Assembly: GCA_021163465.1 (NCBI GenBank)
Contig: JAGGWU010000079.1
Location: 1 to 20,696, forward strand
Source of the DNA: Candidatus Bipolaricaulota bacterium
Lineage (GTDB): Bacteria > Bipolaricaulota > Bipolaricaulia > Bipolaricaulales > Bipolaricaulaceae
Reading direction: 5' to 3'
DNA: 20,696 nt
Below, in pieces: positions 15,334-20,696 of this stretch. The notes beneath the pieces were generated by a model. It was given only the letters and a program-made list of their open reading frames with translations, searched no databases and was not told where the DNA came from. The translations under genes and the position numbers were made by a program. The first letter of the stretch is position 1. Each line of letters begins with the position of its first letter.

Positions 15334-17004
15334 CTAACGTAGGTGGACCCGGGAGGCGAGGCGTTCCCAGAGGAATACAACGGACCCGGTGACGACGATC
15401 AAAATGGTGGCCATGGCCGAGGCCGCCCCGAACTGCCGTCCCCCAATGAGCTGATAGATGGCGAACGGGATGGTGGTGAGGCCCGGGCGGGACAACATCG
15501 CCACCGCCGTCATCTCCCCCAAAGAGAGGGCGAAGGCGAACGCCCACGCCGCGGTGAGGGGCCGGGAAAGCAGGGGAAGCTCCACGGTGAGGAAGGCCCG
15601 CAGGGGATCGGCCCCCAACGTGCGGGCCGCCTCGCGGAGCTCCGGGTCCAACGCGTCCCACATGGGCTTGACCAACCGCACCACGAACGGATAGGTAAGG
15701 AGGAGGTGCGCCAGGGCGATCCCCCACGGCGTTCCGGCCAATGGGGATAGGGGGGGACGCCGGAACGCCAAAAGCAAGGCGAGGCCCAACACCACCGAGG
15801 ATACGGCCAAGGGCGCAAGCAACACCGCTTCCAGGACCCGGGAGAAGGGGAACCGCCCCACGGTCCGCAGCCCCCACGCGATGGCCGTGCCCAATACCAG
15901 GGCCCCGCTGGCCGCCATTACCGCTACCGATACCCCCACCCCTATGGCCCTCAAGGGGGAGGCGCCGATGTACGGGTTGTGGGCGGGGGAGAAGACGAGC
16001 CGGTACCACCGGAGGGTGGGGCCGGCACGCAAGAAGGAGTCCGCCACCACCGAGAGCATCGGCCCAAGGAAAAGGACCGCCGCGCAAAAAAGATAAATCC
16101 CCCACAGGATATGGGCCCGCCGCGAGAAGAGCGCGGTCCTGGGGAGGGTACGTCCACTCCCTTCTCTGCTCCCGGAGAAGAGCCCCCCACCCCGGATGTA
16201 GAGGTAGGCGAAGGCCAGGGAGATGAGGAGCTCAAGGAGCGCCAATGCCGCGGCCCGGGGAACACGGTTGTACACCCGCGCGAATAGATACACCCCCACC
16301 TCCAGGGTGGCGTAGCGGGCGCCCCCGAGGGTAAGGGGGATGGCGAAAGAGAGGAAGCAAAAGATGAACACCAGGGAGAAGGCCGAGGCAATGGCGGGGA
16401 GGAGCCCCGGGAGGGTCACGGTGAGGAAGGCCCAGAACGGGGACGCCCCCAGGGTCCGGGCGGCCTCCAGGGGCTCGGGGTCCAATCCCTCCCAGGCGGC
16501 GGCCACGAACCGGGCGAATACCGGCGCGTTGTAGAAAGCGTGGGCGAGGACTATACCCCAAAGGGAGTAAAGGATCCTCACCGGGGGCGACTCAAAGCCG
16601 AAGGCCCCCATCAGGGCCCGGTTGAGGTAGCCGGAGTGCCCGAAGAAGAGCACGAACCCCAACGCCACCGTGATGGGGGGAAGGACGAAGGGGACCAAGG
16701 TGGCGGCCCGGAGGATCTCCCGTCCCCGGAACCGATACCGGGCCAAGAGCCATCCCAAGGGGAAGCCCAGGGCAAAGCTCAGGGCGGAAGAAATCAGGGC
16801 CTGTTCCGTGGTGAAGCGGAGGAGGTATCGCACGTAGGGATCGGAAAGGAGCTCCCGAAACCGGGCCAGGGTAAAATGCCCCCCTTCCCGGAGTCCGAGC
16901 CCGAGCACCTCCCACAGCGGGAGGAAAAAGACGAGGGCGAGGAAAGCGAGGGGGAGGACGAAAAGCAGCGTCCCGGCGAGCTTCCCCTTTCCGAGCGAGT
17001 CCAT
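15334..17004 (-). CDS. ABC transporter permease with two fused membrane domains (ThiP/FbpB type)
   Basis: The 556-residue inner-membrane protein contains two BPD_transp_1 domains (about 60-265 and 350-550). Each has an EAA loop that docks the ATPase: EAARTLGASPFWAFLTVTLP (180-199) and EAARTLGADPLRAFLTVELP (458-477). This two-in-one architecture is found in permeases for thiamine, iron(III), phosphonate-like and other small substrates, so the substrate is open. No binding protein or ATPase gene is adjacent. The ATG at 17004 has AAAGGAG directly against it with no spacer, which is unusual; GGAGGG 14 bases upstream is an alternative. Upstream frame has no better start. The gene diverges from ileS across 341 bases. 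Confidence 0.9.
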   Translation of the reverse strand: MDSLGKGKLAGTLLFVLPLAFLALVFFLPLWEVLGLGLREGGHFTLARFRELLSDPYVRYLLRFTTEQALISSALSFALGFPLGWLLARYRFRGREILRAATLVPFVLPPITVALGFVLFFGHSGYLNRALMGAFGFESPPVRILYSLWGIVLAHAFYNAPVFARFVAAAWEGLDPEPLEAARTLGASPFWAFLTVTLPGLLPAIASAFSLVFIFCFLSFAIPLTLGGARYATLEVGVYLFARVYNRVPRAAALALLELLISLAFAYLYIRGGGLFSGSREGSGRTLPRTALFSRRAHILWGIYLFCAAVLFLGPMLSVVADSFLRAGPTLRWYRLVFSPAHNPYIGASPLRAIGVGVSVAVMAASGALVLGTAIAWGLRTVGRFPFSRVLEAVLLAPLAVSSVVLGLALLLAFRRPPLSPLAGTPWGIALAHLLLTYPFVVRLVKPMWDALDPELREAARTLGADPLRAFLTVELPLLSRPLTAAWAFAFALSLGEMTAVAMLSRPGLTTIPFAIYQLIGGRQFGAASAMATILIVVTGSVVFLWERLASRVHLR

Positions 17005-17156
17005 CTCCTTTGAAGATACCCTCCACGGGGTGGGCCGGAAACCCCCGCCGCCCTTGGCCCCGGTGTGGGTCCAGGGGACTTCCTGGCCCCTACGTCCCCG
17101 GGTTCATGCGGGCAAGCCACGGCTGGACATGGAGCGGCTCAGGGAATCTCCCATCG
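17005..17156. other. Gene-free GC-rich segment upstream of the permease and ileS
   Basis: No open frame here resembles a protein. On the plus strand a possible stem pairs GGG-CCAGG (17067-17075, with a bulged T) with CCTGGCCC (17082-17089). I checked for tRNA, SRP RNA and TPP-riboswitch signatures and found none complete. Because a terminator follows at 17157-17191, an unrecognised short RNA on the plus strand is possible. With the next 189 bases this makes up the 341-base gap. Confidence 0.3.
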
Positions 17157-17191
17157 AAGGAAAAGCGGGGGATTGTCCCCCGCTTTTCCTT
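17157..17191. terminator. Bidirectional intrinsic terminator
   Basis: A perfect 16-base-pair stem (17157-17172 with 17176-17191) closes a TTG loop. The core is AAAAGCGGGGGA-TTG-TCCCCCGCTTTT, a GC stem flanked by an A-run on one side and a T-run on the other, so it can act on both strands. On the plus strand more T-rich sequence follows. It sits between divergent genes, where no annotated transcript ends. The loop and right arm also hold the -35 of the ileS promoter. Confidence 0.75.
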
Positions 17192-17201
17192 TTCCTATAA
17201 T
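17173..17201 (+). promoter_or_regulatory. Promoter of ileS
   Basis: TTGTCC (17173-17178, four of six) is followed after exactly 17 bases by a perfect TATAAT (17196-17201). The start would be near 17208, giving an untranslated leader of about 138 bases. The -35 lies in the loop and right arm of the preceding dyad, so a DNA-binding protein on that dyad would block the promoter. Confidence 0.65.
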
Positions 17202-17206
17202 CGCCC

Positions 17207-17302
17207 GCGGAGGTCCCGAATGTTTTGGCCCATACGCGGTCCCCTCATTATCCTGCCCCTCTAGGGGCAGGGAAGCCGCTAAGAGACCTCGGGCTCGTCC
17301 GC
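17207..17302 (+). promoter_or_regulatory. Foldable 5' leader of ileS
   Basis: Three nested helices can form. The outer pairs GCGGA (17207-17211) plus GGTC (17212-17215) with GACC (17285-17288) and TCCGC (17298-17302), or alternatively GAGGTC with GACCTC. The middle pairs GCGG (17236-17239) with CCGC (17276-17279). The inner pairs CCTGCCCC (17252-17259) with GGGGCAGG (17264-17271) across a TCTA loop. The predicted transcript starts almost exactly at the outer helix. No T-box consensus (GGGTGGNACCGCG) is present, so it is not a canonical tRNA-sensing leader. Further on, TTTTCC and GGAAAA around 17313-17335 can pair just before the ribosome site. Confidence 0.4.
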
Positions 17303-17345
17303 AGCGACCGTTTTTTCCGTTTCTTTCGGGAAAAGGAGGAAAGGA

Positions 17346-20300
17346 ATGGCCTTTCAGCCGCGCAAAATAGAGAAGGACCCGGCGAAGAGGGAGAGGGAGG
17401 TCCTCCGGTTCTGGGAAGAAAACCGGATCTTCGAGAGGTCCCTGGAAAATACCGGGGACAAGCCCAAGTTCGTCTTCTACGAGGGCCCGCCCACCGCCAA
17501 CGGCACCCCCCACTTCGCCCATCTTCTCGCCCGCCTATACAAGGACCTCTTCCCCCGCTACAAGACCATGCGGGGCTATTACGTCCCCCGGAAGGCGGGA
17601 TGGGATTGCCACGGGCTCCCGGTGGAGATCGAGGTGGAGAAGGAGCTGGGGATAAAAAGCAAGCCGGAGATCCTCTCCTACGGGGTGGAGAAGTTCGTGG
17701 AGAAATGTAAGGAGTCGGTGCGGTTCTACATCGGCAAGTGGGAGGAGATGATCCGCCGGATGGGGTTCTGGATCGATCTGGAGCACCCCTATGTCACCAT
17801 GACGGACGACTACATCGAGACCCTCTGGTGGGCGATAAAGCGGATCCACGAACAGGGGCTCCTTTACCGCGGCCACAAGGTCCTCCCCTACTGCCCCCGC
17901 TGCGGCACCCCCCTCTCCTCCCACGAGGTGGCCCAGGGCTACCGCACCACCGCGGATCCCTCCGTCTTCGTCCTCATGCCCCTGGTGGAGGACCCGGAGG
18001 TGAAGGTCCTCGTCTGGACCACCACCCCTTGGACCCTCCCCTCCAACGTGGCCCTGGCCATCGACCCGGCGGCGGTGTACGCGGAGGTCCGCTTCCGCGG
18101 CGAGCGGCTGATCCTGGCCGTGCCTCGGCTTCAGGAGGTGCTGGGCGAGGAGGCGGAGGTCCTGCGGGAGTTCCGCGGGGAGGAGCTTCTGGGCAAGGAG
18201 TACGAGCCCCTCTACCCCCTGGTGGCCGAGCAAGAGAACGCCTACCGTATTGTGGGGGCGGAGTTCGTGTCCATGGAAGAAGGGACCGGGGTGGTGCACA
18301 TCGCCCCCGCCTTCGGCGAGGAGGACTATCAGTTGGGGAAGGAGGAGAACCTCCCCTTCGTGCAGCCGGTGGATCTTTCGGGGAAGTTCACCGACGCCTT
18401 CCCCCTGGCCCGGGGCCTCTTCGTGAAGGAGGCCGACCCCCTGATCCTGGAAGACCTACGGAAGCGGGGGCGGCTCTTCCGCGCCGGGACAATCGAGCAC
18501 GAGTACCCCTTCTGCTGGCGCTGCGACACGCCCCTCCTCTACTACGCCCTGGATTCTTGGTTCATCGCCACCACCGCTAAGAAGGAGGAGATCATCGCCG
18601 AAAACGAAACGGTGGAGTGGTACCCAGAGCACGTGGGGAGGGGGCGTTTCGGGGACTTCTTGCACTCCATGCGGGACTGGGCCCTCTCCCGGGATCGGTT
18701 CTGGGGGACGCCCCTCCCCGTGTGGGAGTGCAAAGGATGTGGGGAGATGGTGGTCATCGGCTCCCGGGCCGAGCTCACCGAGCGGGCCGTGGATCCGGAG
18801 CTCGCCCGGAGGGTGGAGCTCCACCGCCCCTACATCGACCGGGTGAAGCTCCGGTGCGACTGCGGGGGGGAGATGGAGCGGGTGCCCCATGTGCTGGACA
18901 CCTGGTTCGACTCCGGGGCCATGCACACCGCCCAGTGGCACTATCCCTTCGAGAACCGGGAGCTCTTCCGGGAGAATTATCCTGCGGACTTCATCTGTGA
19001 AGGGCTCGACCAGACCCGGGGGTGGTTCTACACCCTCATCGTGACCGGGGTCCTCCTCCACGGCAAGACCCCCTACAAGAGGGTCCTGGTTACGGGCCTG
19101 GGCCTGGACGAGCGGGGCCAGAAGATGAGCAAGTCCCGGGGGAACGCGATCGATCCCCTCCCCGTGGCGGATCGGTACGGCGCCGACGCAATTCGGTGGT
19201 ACCTCGCAGCGGAATCCGCCCCCTGGACGGTGCGGCGGATCTCCCTGGAGGGGGTGCGGAAGGCCCGGGCGGGCTTCCTGGAGACGGTGGTGAACTGTCA
19301 CGACTTCTTCGCCTTATACGCGGGGATCGACGGGTTCGATCCGGGGATGCCGGTGCCCGAGGAACGCCCGCTCCTCGATCGCTGGTTGCTTTCCCGCACC
19401 GCCCAGGCGGTGGAGGAGGTCACCGGGTATCTCGACGCCTACAAGGTGGTGGAGGCCTGCCGGGCCCTGGAGCGGTACGTCGACGATCTCTCCAACTGGT
19501 ACATCCGCCTCTCCCGGCCCCGGTTCTGGGGCGGGGGGTGGACCGACGGAAAGCTTTCCGGCTACCACAGCCTTTATACGGCCCTGAAGACCCTGGCGGC
19601 CCTCATCGCCCCCTTCACCCCCTTCCTGGCCGAGGCGATGTGGCGTTCGCTGCGGACGGATGCCGATCCGGAGTCGGTACATCTTGCCCCGTGGCCCGAG
19701 GCGGGGGAGAGGGACCGGGTGCTGGAGGGATGGATGGCCAGGGTGCGGGCGGTGGCGGAGCTGGGCCTGGCGGCGCGGAACCGGGCCAAGGTGAAGGTCC
19801 GCCAGCCCCTGCGGCGGCTCCTGGTGCGGATGCGGCCGGGCGACGAGGCGATACCCGGGGAGCTGTGGGAGCTGGCGAAGGTCGAGCTCAACGTGAAGGA
19901 AATCGCGTTGGTGGAGGACTTAGATGAGCTGCGGCGGCCGGTCCTCTCCCCCAACTTCGCCTCCCTGGGCCCACGGCTCGGACCCCTGGCCCCGAAGGTC
20001 GCCACCGCCCTCTCCGCCGCCGACCACGCCGCCCTTCGGGAGGTGCTCGAGAAGGAGGGGAAGGCCAGCCTGCGGGTCGAGGGCCGTGACGTCGAGCTCC
20101 TCCCCACCGACGTCAAGGTCTCGTGGGAGACGGCGGAGGGGTTTGTGCTTATTGAAGAAGGCGATGATGCCGTGGCTTTGGACGTGCGCCTGGACGATGA
20201 GCTCCGGGCGGAGGGCGATCTGCGGGAGCTGATCCACCGGATCCAACTCGCCCGCAAGGAGGCGGGTTTCGAAGTGACCGACAGGATCGAGCTCGGCTAC

Positions 20301-20516
20301 GAGGGGGAGATCGCCGAGATCTTCCGCCGCTTCCCCGAGCGCATAAAGGGGGAGGTCCTGGCGGTATCCCTGGTGGAGGGGGAGCTCCCGGGGGCGGAGT
20401 ACACGGTGGAGTTCTCCGGCGACGAGGGGGACCGCCGCCGGGACGAGCGGGAAAGGCTCTCGACCAAAATCCACGGCAAATCAGGCAAGATCTACCTCAA
20501 ACGCGTGAAACGGTGA
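17346..20516 (+). CDS. ileS: Isoleucyl-tRNA synthetase, type 2 (eukaryote-like)
   Basis: The 1056-residue class I synthetase charges tRNA-Ile. The HIGH-motif region is PPTANGTPHFAHLLAR with HFAH at 56-59. KMSKS is at 593-597 (DERGQKMSKSRGN). The CP1 editing domain includes LVWTTTPWTLPSN and GTGVVHIAPAFGEEDY. Cysteine pairs in CPRCGTPLSSHE, CWRCDTPLL and CKGC...CDCGG suggest zinc-ribbon elements. WFDSGAMHTAQWHYPFEN and the long C-terminal region point to the type 2 group, shared by eukaryotes, archaea and some bacteria and often poorly sensitive to mupirocin. The ATG follows AAGGAGG by six bases. The second glycine-position residue of HIGH is alanine here, which is unusual. It is followed at seven bases by birA. 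Confidence 0.97.
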   Translation: MAFQPRKIEKDPAKREREVLRFWEENRIFERSLENTGDKPKFVFYEGPPTANGTPHFAHLLARLYKDLFPRYKTMRGYYVPRKAGWDCHGLPVEIEVEKELGIKSKPEILSYGVEKFVEKCKESVRFYIGKWEEMIRRMGFWIDLEHPYVTMTDDYIETLWWAIKRIHEQGLLYRGHKVLPYCPRCGTPLSSHEVAQGYRTTADPSVFVLMPLVEDPEVKVLVWTTTPWTLPSNVALAIDPAAVYAEVRFRGERLILAVPRLQEVLGEEAEVLREFRGEELLGKEYEPLYPLVAEQENAYRIVGAEFVSMEEGTGVVHIAPAFGEEDYQLGKEENLPFVQPVDLSGKFTDAFPLARGLFVKEADPLILEDLRKRGRLFRAGTIEHEYPFCWRCDTPLLYYALDSWFIATTAKKEEIIAENETVEWYPEHVGRGRFGDFLHSMRDWALSRDRFWGTPLPVWECKGCGEMVVIGSRAELTERAVDPELARRVELHRPYIDRVKLRCDCGGEMERVPHVLDTWFDSGAMHTAQWHYPFENRELFRENYPADFICEGLDQTRGWFYTLIVTGVLLHGKTPYKRVLVTGLGLDERGQKMSKSRGNAIDPLPVADRYGADAIRWYLAAESAPWTVRRISLEGVRKARAGFLETVVNCHDFFALYAGIDGFDPGMPVPEERPLLDRWLLSRTAQAVEEVTGYLDAYKVVEACRALERYVDDLSNWYIRLSRPRFWGGGWTDGKLSGYHSLYTALKTLAALIAPFTPFLAEAMWRSLRTDADPESVHLAPWPEAGERDRVLEGWMARVRAVAELGLAARNRAKVKVRQPLRRLLVRMRPGDEAIPGELWELAKVELNVKEIALVEDLDELRRPVLSPNFASLGPRLGPLAPKVATALSAADHAALREVLEKEGKASLRVEGRDVELLPTDVKVSWETAEGFVLIEEGDDAVALDVRLDDELRAEGDLRELIHRIQLARKEAGFEVTDRIELGYEGEIAEIFRRFPERIKGEVLAVSLVEGELPGAEYTVEFSGDEGDRRRDERERLSTKIHGKSGKIYLKRVKR

Positions 20517-20519
20517 TGA

Positions 20520-20592
20520 GTGATGGGTGATCGGGACGAGAAGGGCCGTAAGGGCACCACTAGCCTGTCACCCATCACCGATCACCCATCAC
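20520..20592. repeat. Inverted GTGATGGGTGATCGG repeat around the birA start
   Basis: GTGATGGGTGATCGG (20520-20534) is the exact reverse complement of CCGATCACCCATCAC (20578-20592), with 43 bases between. The right arm also contains a direct repeat of the unit (CACCCATCACCGAT then CACCCATCAC), and a degenerate extra GTGATGAG precedes the left arm. The pattern looks like a small intergenic repeat element or local expansion rather than coding sequence. Confidence 0.7.
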
Positions 20593-20696
20593 GATGGAAG
20601 ATCCTCCGCCTCTCCCGCGTGGGCTCCACCCAGGACGTGGCCCGCGAAAGGGGAGAGGTGGGGCTGGTGGTGGTGGCGGAGGTCCAGGACCGGGGC
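20523..20696 (+). CDS. birA: Biotin-protein ligase, N-terminal part (truncated by window edge)
   Basis: The frame runs off the right edge after 58 residues. WKILRLSRVGSTQDVARE followed by VVVAEVQDRG matches the start of the BirA/LplA catalytic domain: the STQ/STN segment and the EXQXXGRGR biotinyl-adenylate loop, cut here after DRG. The enzyme attaches biotin to acetyl-CoA carboxylase and related carboxylases. No N-terminal DNA-binding domain fits in the space, so it should be a monofunctional class I ligase. The only in-frame ATG (20523) lies inside the inverted repeat and lacks a Shine-Dalgarno; a GTG at 20619 would remove the first strand. The true start is therefore unclear, and the first 24 or so residues may be repeat-derived. 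Confidence 0.75.
   Translation, partial: MGDRDEKGRKGTTSLSPITDHPSRWKILRLSRVGSTQDVARERGEVGLVVVAEVQDRG

Noticed and set aside
17005..17156. TPP riboswitch upstream of the permease (minus strand)
   Set aside because: Fragments resembling CTGAG and GAACC...CGTAGGG occur, but the CTGAGA core and the ACCTGAT/GGTAATGCC segment are missing, so the fold cannot form.
17208..17345. T-box leader for ileS
   Set aside because: The GGGTGGNACCGCG T-box core and a following terminator are absent and the leader is short.

Overview
The window is high-GC and densely coding, with genes on both strands and mostly short gaps. The organism is probably a diderm bacterium. One exported protein ends in a phenylalanine-terminated final strand typical of outer-membrane barrels, and several proteins carry Sec signal peptides. 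Bacterial housekeeping genes (rplM, dprA, ileS, birA) sit among exported PKD, WD40 and phospholipase-D-like proteins. The style (large PKD proteins with Cys-bearing modules, eukaryote-like IleRS, many orphan transport genes) would suit an uncultured lineage such as Bipolaricaulota/Acetothermia. That is inference from style only; no taxonomic marker was compared.

Layout. 1-3103 (minus): a Lon-family AAA+ protease, then a hydrogenase-maturation-type peptidase, then a truncated reading frame at the edge. 3137-4189 (plus): an exported two-HKD phospholipase-D-like protein, divergent from lon. 4186-7107 (minus): two related exported PKD proteins separated by a strong intrinsic terminator. 7193-9112 (minus): an unknown exported protein, ribosomal protein L13 with a clear promoter, and a DUF47/PhoU-like protein. 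9200-10054 (plus): a probable outer-membrane protein. 10051-11668 (minus): an exported seven-bladed WD40 protein overlapping a family-5 uracil-DNA glycosylase. 11744-15071 (plus): dprA, an MFS transporter and a DUF218/YdcF protein. 15334-17004 (minus): an orphan two-domain ABC permease. 17005-17345: a gene-free divergent region with a bidirectional terminator, the ileS promoter and a foldable leader. 17346-20696 (plus): ileS, then a truncated birA whose predicted start lies inside an inverted repeat.

How the genes work together. DNA maintenance and uptake (UDG, DprA), translation (L13, IleRS) and envelope functions (PKD proteins, WD40, PLD, barrel, DUF218) are interleaved rather than grouped in one pathway. 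No complete transporter, hydrogenase or phosphate operon is present, so the permease, the hydrogenase protease and DUF47 appear to be separated from their usual partners. I found no tRNA, rRNA or CRISPR array and no recognisable defence or secretion system. The most unusual parts are the duplicated Cys-tailed module in the PKD proteins and the ileS upstream region.
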